This document shows, one piece after another, positions 1 through 5,883 of a stretch of 6,307 nucleotides of DNA. This DNA is from Candidatus Latescibacteria bacterium 4484_181 (GTDB lineage Bacteria; Latescibacterota; MVCY01). Where the stretch lies: assembly GCA_002049985.1 (NCBI GenBank), contig MVCY01000060.1, positions 1 through 6,307 on the forward strand. Direction: 5' to 3'. Numbering within the stretch: position 1 is the first letter of the stretch; each line of letters starts with the position of its first letter. Both the position numbers and the translations under genes were made by a program. The notes beneath the pieces are model-generated. The model was not told the DNA's origin, searched no databases, and saw nothing but the letters and a program-made list of their open reading frames with translations.

Positions 1-1081
1 CGAGAATTTTCTCCACTCTCTGCTCAGCATCGGTTCGATACCTCTGCTCCCCGGTCACTCTGAACATTTCTATGTCGAGGAGCAACAATCCCGCTTGCGT
101 ATCCAGATGTTCACGTTGAGTGGGAGCATCGCATTGAGAGAAATCCATCCTCTGAGTGCGCCGATAGGCCCTTTCTGCCACCTGTAGATACTTGGAGATG
201 GTTTGTGAATCGTAATCTATCGATCTTAATACTCTGGCCAACCGGGCCATAGCGGCTCCCACCAATGTAGTGGAGGAATAACTTTCGCCCCCGTATTTAG
301 ATGACAACTCTCTTCTAGGCTCTTTCTCCGGTGGTCCTTCCCAAAACCAGGGATCCTCACCCCGACCAACAACTGACAATAGCGTGCCGTCCTCCCGTTG
401 CACCTTGCAGACATACTCGGCCTCCCAGACAGCTTCTTCTAATGGCTGCGGCAAATGGCCGTCTTCGGTTTCCCAGATACCACGATTCTCCTCGTAGAGG
501 GAAATTAGAGAGAATAGCCCGTAGTGCGAGTAGTGCGACCATTTGTTGTAGTCTCCTCCGTCGTGCCAACCGCCGGTCGTATCGAACTCACTGCCATTCA
601 ACATTGCATCATCGGTGTGACATGGCGGATGCCATCCCGGGACCTCCACTCCACAGCGCTGGTAATAATACCACCTCGCGGCCTTTTTAGCCAAATCCAG
701 ATACAATGATGAGCGAATGGGGAAAGTGACCGATTCTACTACCTCATTGCTCTGTTTAAGATTAAGCCTGAGCCGGTAACGCCCAGGCTGATTGAATTGG
801 CTAAAATCGGCTATCAGATTGTTTCCACCCCAGAGATGCCAGCCAGCATCTCTCAGTTGACTCTGGTAAACTGGTTGACACAATTCTACATCTAAGAGTT
901 CAAAGGAACCGGAGAACTTCTTATCGTTAGTCCAGATCACTGCCTGCTTTGTCCCTTTTTGATGATATCCACCCTGGGATACAATGGGGCGGATCATTGG
1001 TTGAGCAATAATCTGTCCATTGCTCAACGGAGACCAACTTTGAGTCTTGGCCCGAATTCTTCTGACCGTTCTTGGAGTCAT
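1..1081 (-). CDS. Glycoside hydrolase family 9-like protein, C-terminus beyond window
   Basis: The frame starts at the ATG at 1081-1079 and stays open for 360 codons to the left edge, so only the N-terminal part is present. The start follows an AGAGGTGA-type ribosome binding site and lies 12 nt after the aminotransferase stop, which suggests co-transcription. Residues about 25-125 resemble the Ig-like domain before many GH9 catalytic domains (GGYHQKGTKQAVIW; later ADFSQFNQPGRYRLRL). From about residue 127 the catalytic (alpha/alpha)6 domain begins: RWYYYQRCG, then CHTDDA at 155-159 and GGWHDGGDYNKW at 170-181. The last matches the GH9 Asp-x-x-Asp motif, with D174 and D177 as the likely pair that activates water; the GH9 acid Glu would lie beyond the window. 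ESYSSTTLVGAAMARLARVL (266-285) fits a later helix of the barrel. GH9 enzymes cleave beta-glucans or beta-linked glucosides or glucosaminides. The N-terminus (MTPRTVRRIRAKTQ) has no hydrophobic signal peptide, which suggests a cytoplasmic enzyme acting on imported oligosaccharides. Family assignment is firm; substrate unknown. Confidence 0.85.
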   Translation of the reverse strand, partial: MTPRTVRRIRAKTQSWSPLSNGQIIAQPMIRPIVSQGGYHQKGTKQAVIWTNDKKFSGSFELLDVELCQPVYQSQLRDAGWHLWGGNNLIADFSQFNQPGRYRLRLNLKQSNEVVESVTFPIRSSLYLDLAKKAARWYYYQRCGVEVPGWHPPCHTDDAMLNGSEFDTTGGWHDGGDYNKWSHYSHYGLFSLISLYEENRGIWETEDGHLPQPLEEAVWEAEYVCKVQREDGTLLSVVGRGEDPWFWEGPPEKEPRRELSSKYGGESYSSTTLVGAAMARLARVLRSIDYDSQTISKYLQVAERAYRRTQRMDFSQCDAPTQREHLDTQAGLLLLDIEMFRVTGEQRYRTDAEQRVEKIL

Positions 1082-1093
1082 ATGTCACCTCTT

Positions 1094-2326
1094 CTATTGA
1101 AGTTCGTCTATGTTGTCTACAATCTTCTCAATGGCTCTTATGATATCATTCATGTCTTCTTGGGTTCCCAGAAGCAGATTATGCGTGAGCCAAACCGCTT
1201 GTTCACAAATCTTCTCTGCCACCGGACAGTGTGTCTGAGCATAATCGACTGTCTTCCCGTAGTAGGGGCAAGAGAGGGGGCAGAATTGGGGACCATAGCC
1301 CTTTCGCTGGAATAGGGGATTTTTGTACAACGGATGGGGATAACCCCCACTACAAGGGATACCTTCAGCGTTCAGGGCCTGGATAAACCGATCCCTCGAC
1401 ACACCCCGAAGCTGCTCTGGCAGATAGCGAAAGCAGTAGAGATGATACGACCTTCTCGAGACCTGGGGGCTGTTCTTCAAGGGTTCAATCCCCGGAAAGT
1501 CGGAAAGGGCCTGGTCTAACTTGCGAGCATTCTCCTGTCTTCGGGTTACCTGTTCGTCCAATCTTGTCAATTGTGCCAGCAAAATGGCTGCCTGGAACTC
1601 GGTCATCCGGTAATTGCCCCCCAACAGATAATGTTCATACCAGGGTTTGTCCTTTCCCCTTCCGCAGTTGGAGTAAGAACGGCAGGTATCTGCCAGCTCT
1701 TCGGAGTTGGTCAGAATTATTCCTCCCTCTCCAGCAGTGATATTTTTACTCATCTGGAAACTGAATCCGCCCAATTCTCCAATAGCCCCTACACCCCTGT
1801 CCCTCCACCTGCTGCCCCAAGCGTGGGCGGCATCTTCGATAACAGCCAGATTGTGTTGACGGGCAATGGCAGTGATTTCGTCCATATCTGCCGGCAGTCC
1901 CGCAAAGTGAACCGGCACAATTGCCTTGGTCTTCTCAGTAATGGCCTCTTTTATCCGCTGGGGATCGATGTTAAAAGTATCCGGTTGAATATCAACAAAA
2001 ACGGGGATAGCATTCGCTTTCAGAACAGCAGTGGCGGTGGCGACAAATGTGTAAGGCGGCACAATCACCTCGTCTCCCGCCCCTACTCCGGCAGCAATCA
2101 GAGCTATCTCCAGAGCCGCTGTTCCATTAGTGGTTGTAATTCCATACTTCGCGTCTTGGTAGGCAGCGAATGCTTCTTCAAACTGCTTCACCTTCTCCCC
2201 ATACCACCATTTCCCGCTCTCCAGGACCTCGTTTAAGGCCTCTTTTTCCCTCTGGTCGTGCATCGGCCAGCTCGGAAAAGCCCTGGTTCTTAACTTCTCT
2301 CCTCCATTAACAGCAAGCTTACCCAT
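1094..2326 (-). CDS. DegT/DnrJ/EryC1/StrS family PLP-dependent aminotransferase
   Basis: This 410-residue protein has the usual length and layout of the DegT/DnrJ/EryC1/StrS sugar aminotransferases, fold-type I PLP enzymes that usually move an amino group from Glu or Gln to a keto-sugar or keto-cyclitol. The N-terminus (LAVNGGEKLRTRAFPSWP) is typical of the subgroup that includes AHBA synthase-like and scyllo-inosose aminotransferase-like proteins. TTTNGTAALEIAL (64-76) is the phosphate-binding region; IEDAAHAWG (163-171) carries the Asp that contacts the PLP ring nitrogen (D165); SFQMSKNITAGEGG (189-202) holds the Schiff-base lysine K194. NCGRG and GGNYRMTEFQAAI are also family motifs. The ATG at 2326-2324 has GGAG seven bases upstream. 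It is the first gene of a minus-strand operon with the GH9-like gene and is expressed from the promoter at 2478-2450. No frameshift or missing key residue is seen. Some family members have other roles (regulatory, or non-aminating dehydratases), but the lysine argues for catalysis. The substrate cannot be read from the sequence. Confidence 0.93.
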   Translation of the reverse strand: MGKLAVNGGEKLRTRAFPSWPMHDQREKEALNEVLESGKWWYGEKVKQFEEAFAAYQDAKYGITTTNGTAALEIALIAAGVGAGDEVIVPPYTFVATATAVLKANAIPVFVDIQPDTFNIDPQRIKEAITEKTKAIVPVHFAGLPADMDEITAIARQHNLAVIEDAAHAWGSRWRDRGVGAIGELGGFSFQMSKNITAGEGGIILTNSEELADTCRSYSNCGRGKDKPWYEHYLLGGNYRMTEFQAAILLAQLTRLDEQVTRRQENARKLDQALSDFPGIEPLKNSPQVSRRSYHLYCFRYLPEQLRGVSRDRFIQALNAEGIPCSGGYPHPLYKNPLFQRKGYGPQFCPLSCPYYGKTVDYAQTHCPVAEKICEQAVWLTHNLLLGTQEDMNDIIRAIEKIVDNIDELQ

Positions 2327-2449
2327 AGCCTTTCTCCGTCTTTTTGTTCATCCCTGAACTTTCCTAACGTCCTCCTTCTTAATTTGGTTATACACCAACA
2401 GAACAGAAGAATATGTAGACTCAATCAGACTGCTGCGCTCCGTCAACAA

Positions 2450-2478
2450 AGTATAAAAGAAGGCGAAAGTGGTGTCAA
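2450..2478 (-). promoter_or_regulatory. Strong sigma70-type promoter of the aminotransferase-GH9 operon
   Basis: Read on the minus strand, TTGACA (2478-2473) is a perfect -35 box, followed by exactly 17 bases and TATACT (2455-2450), a 5/6 match to the -10 consensus. Transcription would start near 2443, leaving a leader of about 117 nt before the ATG at 2326. This is the best promoter match in the window and points at the only intact downstream genes on that strand. Confidence 0.8.
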
Positions 2479-2490
2479 GCAAAAAATAGT

Positions 2491-2501
2491 TCCTATTAGG
2501 A
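2491..2501. promoter_or_regulatory. Short palindrome near the minus-strand -35 box, possible operator
   Basis: TCCTATTAGGA is a perfect 11-base palindrome around a central T. It overlaps a second inverted repeat, AATAGTTCCTATT (2485-2497). Both lie 7 to 23 bases upstream of the minus-strand -35 box, where a repressor or activator could act. Short palindromes also occur by chance, so the call is tentative. Confidence 0.3.
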
Positions 2502-2570
2502 GACCAGTATGTGATTTGAATCTAGGTGTGATCGACTCATCCGGGGAATGACCACATAGCCCAAGATACG

Positions 2571-2595
2571 ATATTCTTACAAAAATGTAAAATAT
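2571..2595. promoter_or_regulatory. A/T-rich inverted repeat, candidate ROK operator
   Basis: ATATTCTTAC (2571-2580) and GTAAAATAT (2587-2595) are inverted copies apart from one extra base in the left arm, separated by AAAAAT. The repeat ends three bases before the plus-strand -35 box, so a bound protein could control the ROK gene. NagC/Mlc/XylR-type ROK regulators use A/T-rich inverted repeats, which makes autoregulation plausible but unproven. Confidence 0.45.
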
Positions 2596-2598
2596 AAC

Positions 2599-2626
2599 TT
2601 GACACGGGGCCAGAATTGGTTAAATT
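2599..2626 (+). promoter_or_regulatory. Promoter of the ROK regulator gene
   Basis: TTGACA (2599-2604) is a perfect -35 box. Sixteen bases later TAAATT (2621-2626) is a 4/6 match to the -10 box; TTAAAT (2620-2625) is an alternative. The predicted transcription start is near 2632-2634, on or next to the ATG at 2633, so the mRNA would be almost leaderless. An alternative -10 box, TATAAC (2593-2598), lacks a recognisable -35 partner. Confidence 0.55.
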
Positions 2627-2632
2627 AAGAAT

Positions 2633-3829
2633 ATGGTGAAAACAATTCGTAAAAAAACCGAAGAAAAAGAGAGTCTTGTTCTTAGTACTATAAGAGAGAA
2701 TCAGCCCATCTCTCGGACGAAACTTAAGGGCTTGACCGGCATTCGCTTAGCTACAATCACTGATGTAGTTAAGAGACTTAAGCAAGACGGTCTTATCATT
2801 GAACAGGGAAGAGAGGAATCTTTGCGTGGTCGGAAACAATCCCTATTAAGAATTAACGGAGAAAGATACTTTGCCTTAGGTCTGGAATTCGATGCTGAGA
2901 AAATCATTGTCCTCTTGATCGACCTCAATAGCCAAATCAAGAAAATAGGCAAGACTGAAATTGGTGAAGATAAAAGAGAAGAATCGATCACGGAAAGGAT
3001 TGCCTCTGCGGCTTCCTCTCTTTGTGAGGGGATTCCTCGTGAGAAACTCTTAGGATTGGGAATTGCTGATCCAGGAGTAGTTGATAGTGAGAAAGGAATT
3101 TCTCTTTTCTCTTCCCTTATTCCTAACTGGGAAAATGTTCCTTTGGGAAGAATATTGAATGAAAGGCTAAAAATTCCAGTTAAACTTATTGGCGCACCAA
3201 AAGCTAAGGTTATGGCCGAATTTCGGCTGGGTGCTGGAAAAGGTATCAACGATCTCCTCTTTATCGAATTTGGACCAGGTATTGCCTGTGGGATTATCAG
3301 TGAGGGAAGGCTGTTGCGCGGCCATAATGAGATGGCTGGAGAATTGGGACATACCCACGTAAGTGATAATGGAACCATCTGTGCTTGTGGGAGTTATGGC
3401 TGTTTGGAGGCAATAACTGCTGTGCCAGCGATAGTAAAGAAAATTAAGGAAAGTATTAAAGCTGGAAGCGAAAGTCTGATTAAAAATTCAGAAGATGAAC
3501 AAATCACCGCTGTTGAGATCTTTCAGGCGGCTAAGCACGGAGACAAGTTGTGTCTTAACATTCTCAGCAAGGCGGCTCATTATTTGGGCTTAGGTATTGC
3601 TAACGCGGTCAATCTTTTCAATCCCGAGATGGTGATTTTCGATCAGAGAATGGGCATAGGTGGTGATTTCTTTTTGGAAGAGATTAAGCAAGTTATTAAG
3701 AGGCAAGCACTACGATTTGCCACGGGCTCGTTGAAATTTGCCGTCTCCCCTTTAGGTGAAAAAGGAGGGCCATTAGGAGCAGCTACCCTCATCTTAGATG
3801 AATTCTTTCAATCTGGAGGACGGATGTGA
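2633..3829 (+). CDS. ROK family transcriptional regulator (NagC/XylR type)
   Basis: This 398-residue protein has the two-part layout of ROK regulators. Residues about 14-58 form a winged helix-turn-helix (ENQPISRTKLKGLTGI, then TITDVVKRLKQDGLI) that would bind DNA. The rest is a ROK sugar-kinase-like domain, with ADPGVVD (145-151), FGPGIACGI (213-221), GELGHTHV (236-243) and the zinc-binding signature CACGSYGCLEA (250-260). E237, H240 and the Cys residues match the usual effector- and zinc-binding positions. In ROK kinases the segment near 186-196 reads about END(A/V)N...E with the catalytic Asp; here it is IGAPKAKVMAE and lacks that Asp, so this should be a sensor, not a kinase. The likely role is sugar-responsive repression of its own operon and perhaps the divergent one. 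No Shine-Dalgarno precedes the ATG, in line with a leaderless mRNA. G+C is low (22 of 60 at 3421-3480) compared with the flanking operons. The stop overlaps the next gene's start by four bases. Confidence 0.93.
   Translation: MVKTIRKKTEEKESLVLSTIRENQPISRTKLKGLTGIRLATITDVVKRLKQDGLIIEQGREESLRGRKQSLLRINGERYFALGLEFDAEKIIVLLIDLNSQIKKIGKTEIGEDKREESITERIASAASSLCEGIPREKLLGLGIADPGVVDSEKGISLFSSLIPNWENVPLGRILNERLKIPVKLIGAPKAKVMAEFRLGAGKGINDLLFIEFGPGIACGIISEGRLLRGHNEMAGELGHTHVSDNGTICACGSYGCLEAITAVPAIVKKIKESIKAGSESLIKNSEDEQITAVEIFQAAKHGDKLCLNILSKAAHYLGLGIANAVNLFNPEMVIFDQRMGIGGDFFLEEIKQVIKRQALRFATGSLKFAVSPLGEKGGPLGAATLILDEFFQSGGRM
3815..3820 (+). promoter_or_regulatory. Ribosome binding site that fixes a GTG start at 3826
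   Basis: GGAGGA lies five bases before GTG at 3826-3828. The ATG at 3824 is followed at once by the ROK stop TGA, so the GTG is the only workable start. The four-base overlap (GTGA) suggests translational coupling to the regulator. Confidence 0.75.
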
Positions 3830-4167
3830 AGAAAACGAAAGTTGGAATAGTGGGAATGGGGGTTCCTGGCCGAAGAGGTGGGGAAGGGCTTATAGATATT
3901 TTCCGGGAAACTGGAAGAGCACAGGTCATCGCTGTCTGTGATGTTGTGGAGGGTTGCGCTAAACAGGTGTCTCAAGAAAAAAATATTCCCTATTGGTTCC
4001 AGGATTACGAGAAAATGTTGAAACTCAAAGAGCTTGATTTAATAGTTGTCAGAACTGACGATAAAAACCATGCTCCGATCTCCTTGGCAACACTGGACTC
4101 TGGAAAAGATGTTCTTGTAGAAAAACCAATGTACTCAATACGAGGAATTTCTGAGGTCCGATATTGA
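3826..4167 (+). pseudogene. Gfo/Idh/MocA oxidoreductase, N-terminal fragment
   Basis: The open frame codes for 113 residues, about a third of a normal 330-400-residue Gfo/Idh/MocA oxidoreductase. Intact family members use NAD(P) to oxidise or reduce sugars, inositols and related compounds. Residues 5-17 (KVGIVGMGVPGRR) are the Rossmann dinucleotide-binding loop; VIAVCD (34-39) ends in an acidic residue typical of NAD preference. NHAPISLATLDSGKDVLVEKP (about 81-101) is the family's EKP region. Recognisable sequence stops just after EKPM, near 4130; the last residues (SIRGISEVRY) are the following gene fragment read in the wrong frame. The whole C-terminal substrate-binding domain is missing. 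The start is well supported by GGAGGA and overlap with the ROK gene. Local G+C is about 35-38%, like the ROK gene and unlike what follows, so the breakpoint is also a composition boundary. A free-standing Rossmann fragment is unlikely to be an active enzyme. Confidence 0.85.
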
Positions 4168-4434
4168 CACAGTGGTTGTGTCCACACCCTTGCCGGTGCA
4201 CGCTGAACAATCGATTGCGGCTTTGCATAGTGGCAAGCATGTGGTCAGTGAAGCGCCTCCGGTCAATTCTCTGGAAGAAGGCCTGGCGTTCGTCCGGCAT
4301 TTCATTACTATTCCCTCTATGGCACAAAGGGCTGTCTGGAGACTAATCGAGGTGGCGAGAAAGAAAAAACCTTAGCCTATTTTGATGGTATTCCTATGCG
4401 CCGCCCCATTATCTCTTCAGAATCTCGAGCATGA
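4130..4434 (+). pseudogene. Second Gfo/Idh/MocA oxidoreductase, central and C-terminal remnants in two frames
   Basis: From about 4130 a new frame reads TQYEEFLRSDIDTVVVSTP, then VHAEQSIAALHSGKHVVSEAP and VNSLEEGLAFV. This aligns without gaps to the region the upstream fragment has already supplied (LKELDLIVVRTDDKNHAP... to EKP), so it comes from a second homologous gene, not from a frameshift in the first. Its own start and nucleotide-binding loop are absent. Near 4291 the frame changes again: HYYSLYGTKGCLETNRGG, then KTLAYFDGIP, runs to a TGA at 4432-4434. The YGTKG segment belongs near the later part of the substrate-binding domain, so well over 100 residues appear to be missing between the two pieces. 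The SEAP variant of the EKP motif is seen in one Gfo subgroup. G+C is about 48-55%, like the methyltransferase downstream. I see no way for this to make a complete enzyme. Confidence 0.78.
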
Positions 4435-4501
4435 GGATGCGATAAAGGAGAGTACCGTTTTGTTCATAGGGAATTGAATCTCGTTCTGCTAAAGCAATCC
4501 A

Positions 4502-4569
4502 CACCTGTTAGGAGAAGCTGGAGCTTCTCGATAGGTGCGTTGCCAAGCAGGTGCCTGTGAACGAGAAGC
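4502..4569 (+). promoter_or_regulatory. Mutually exclusive RNA helices in the methyltransferase leader
   Basis: GAGAAGCT (4512-4519) pairs perfectly with AGCTTCTC (4522-4529), and outside it CACCT (4502-4506) pairs with AGGTG (4533-4537). The same GCTTCTCG (4523-4530) also pairs perfectly with CGAGAAGC (4562-4569), so the two helices compete. CACCTG (4502-4507) can likewise pair with CAGGTG (4548-4553). The set ends about 18 bases before the AGGAG site at 4588, a position suited to control of translation or transcript elongation. No U-run follows, so a simple terminator is unlikely. It matches no riboswitch I can name. Confidence 0.4.
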
Positions 4570-4587
4570 AATGTTATTCAAAATATC

Positions 4588-4592
4588 AGGAG
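4588..4592 (+). promoter_or_regulatory. Ribosome binding site that fixes the methyltransferase start at 4599
   Basis: AGGAG lies six bases before ATG 4599-4601. The same frame is open further upstream (GTG near 4551), but without such a site or family-like sequence, so 4599 is the better start. Confidence 0.7.
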
Positions 4593-4598
4593 CTAACT

Positions 4599-5862
4599 AT
4601 GAGTATGTTTGCTGGGGGGCAATATCGTCCATTGACCCAAGATGCCATCGAAGCCATTCACAATGGATCGATGCATATTTTTGAGAAAGTCGGTGTTGAG
4701 GTTCATAGCCAACGGGCATTGGAAATTTTTAAGGCGAAAGGGGCCCGGGTGGACTTCGAGGACAAACGAGTCTATCTGGGCACAGGCGGGACTGCTTTGA
4801 ACGTTAGAGCACATCGATTTTTTTGTGCTCCCGGTGTATCCCCATGAGCTTCCCACTGAAGCAGTGGACCTTAATCGATTTTATGCCGGGCTGTCCAACA
4901 CTACCAAGCATGTAATGGGCGGCGTGTACACTATCCAGGGAGTGAGGGATGTTATTGCAGCGGCCGAAGAAATCGCTGGTGGCCCGGATGCCTTGCGGAA
5001 GCGCCCCATTATATCGATGATCACCTGTGTGATGAGTCCGCTTAAAATGGACGAGACTTACACAGAGCTTTTAATGGAAGTTGCCTCTCAGGGTATTCCT
5101 CTGGTCTGTCCTACCGAACCATTGTGTGGTGCCACTGCTCCGGTTACCCTGGCGGGCAACTTAACTCTCCTCAATGTCGAGACCTTGAGCGGGTTGATCC
5201 TGGCCCAGCTTATCCGGCCGAGGACACCTGTGCTCTACGGATCCGTGGGCTCGATTGTGGATATGCGAACAATGGCCTATCTTACGGGAGCAGTTGAAAT
5301 GGGACTCTTGAACGCAGGCGCTGCCCAGTTGGCTCAGTACTATGGAATACCTATGTATGCCACTGCCGGGATGTCAGACTCGAAATTTCCCGATGTACAA
5401 GCCGGATATGAGAAGGCTATGACCGCTATCATGGTTGCCCTGGCAGGCGCTAACTACATCCACGATGCTGCCGGCTTGTTGGAATTTGCCATGACTGTCA
5501 GCTACGAGCAATATGTTATTGACAATGAAATTTTAGGAATGGTAAAACGAGCGTTAAAAGGAATCGAAGTGAATGAAGAGACCCTGGCGTTAGATGTGAT
5601 TGAACGAGTAGGGCCGGCGGGAAACTTCCTGGCAGAAGAACATACCGTTCAGCACATGCGGAACGAGTTTTTCTTTCCCACCTTAAGCGACCGTTCCCGA
5701 CGGGAAATATGGGAAAAGAACGGCGCTAAAGATGCGTATCAACGAGCACGTGAAATGGCAATCGCTATCCTACATGAGCACAGGCCAGTAGAGATTCCCG
5801 ATGAAGTGAAACAGCGAATCAAATCAGTATTCAAACAGATTATAGATAATCAACACAACTAA
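4599..5862 (+). pseudogene. MttB-superfamily (trimethylamine/betaine-type) methyltransferase with two N-terminal deletions
   Basis: MttB-superfamily enzymes move a methyl group from a tertiary or quaternary amine to a corrinoid protein. The first frame (from ATG 4599) gives a typical N-terminus: LTQDAIEAIHNGSMHIFEKV, then GVEVHSQRALEIFKAKGARV. After DKRVYL (ending 4778) it goes straight to GTGGTALNV (4779-4805). In the relatives I recall, several dozen residues separate these motifs, so an in-frame loss is likely. This frame ends uselessly at 4847. Family sequence resumes in another frame at about 4801-4813 (HIDFFVLPVYPHELP), skipping perhaps 25-30 residues. It then runs intact to the stop at 5860-5862, with NRFYAGLSNTTKHVMGGVYT, MITCVMSPLK, GATAPVTLAG, YATAGMSDSKFPD, GANYIHDAAGLLEF and FFFPTLSDR. 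No in-frame TAG occurs, so it belongs to the large non-pyrrolysine branch (MtgB-like), whose substrates include glycine betaine and carnitine but are mostly unknown. No corrinoid-protein gene is in the window. Downstream translation could restart at GTG 4825, but the product would lack the N-terminal part of the barrel. Confidence 0.85.
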
Positions 5863-5883
5863 GCGATTGAAACTGAGGAAAAG

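Larger units (their letters stand above)
2327..2632. other. Divergent intergenic control region
   Basis: About 306 bases without a convincing gene separate the minus-strand aminotransferase operon from the plus-strand ROK operon. It contains two outward-facing promoters whose -35 boxes both sit in CTTGACAC, a short palindrome near the minus-strand -35 box, and an A/T-rich inverted repeat next to the plus-strand -35 box. The predicted minus-strand leader is roughly 115-120 nt long and includes AAGGAGG (complement of 2371-2377) with no start codon at normal distance, and TTGGTTATACACCAA (2384-2398), a 5-bp inverted repeat. ROK regulators commonly bind such A/T-rich repeats between divergent operons; the assignment to this regulator is inference. 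Confidence 0.75.
4435..4598 (+). other. Spacer between the Gfo remnants and the methyltransferase gene
   Basis: These 164 bases show no family motif that I recognise in any frame. The first half may hold further eroded Gfo C-terminal sequence, but nothing can be aligned by eye. The second half contains the helix-forming repeats at 4502-4569 and the ribosome binding site of the methyltransferase. Confidence 0.5.

Noticed and set aside
226..709. Several short open frames of 61-119 codons on both strands
   Set aside because: All overlap the continuous GH9-like frame, which has conserved motifs throughout; they are arginine-rich, low-information shadows.
1571..2236. 221-codon open frame on the plus strand
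   Set aside because: It lies antisense inside the aminotransferase gene, whose motifs are clear, and its own translation shows no family features.
2319..2351. Ten-codon upstream reading frame (MNKKTEKGYG) overlapping the aminotransferase start on the minus strand
   Set aside because: The only strong Shine-Dalgarno sequence nearby, at 2371-2377, is too far from its ATG, so nothing supports translation.
2510..2532. CRP-like site made of two TGTGAT words
   Set aside because: The two words are direct, not inverted, repeats and no good TCACA half-site lies at the right distance.
2701..3378. 225-codon open frame on the minus strand
   Set aside because: It is antisense to the ROK regulator; its serine-, proline- and leucine-rich sequence is typical of a shadow frame.
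4502..4537. Rho-independent terminator
   Set aside because: The hairpin is strong but no run of T follows it on the plus strand, nor is there a suitable run on the other strand.
4825..5862. Treating the methyltransferase as a complete 345-residue protein starting at GTG 4825
   Set aside because: That GTG is the Val inside FFVLPVYPHELP, a motif internal to the family, and the true N-terminus lies upstream in another frame.
4599..5862. Pyrrolysine-containing methyltransferase
   Set aside because: No in-frame TAG is present in the conserved frame, and the stop is TAA.
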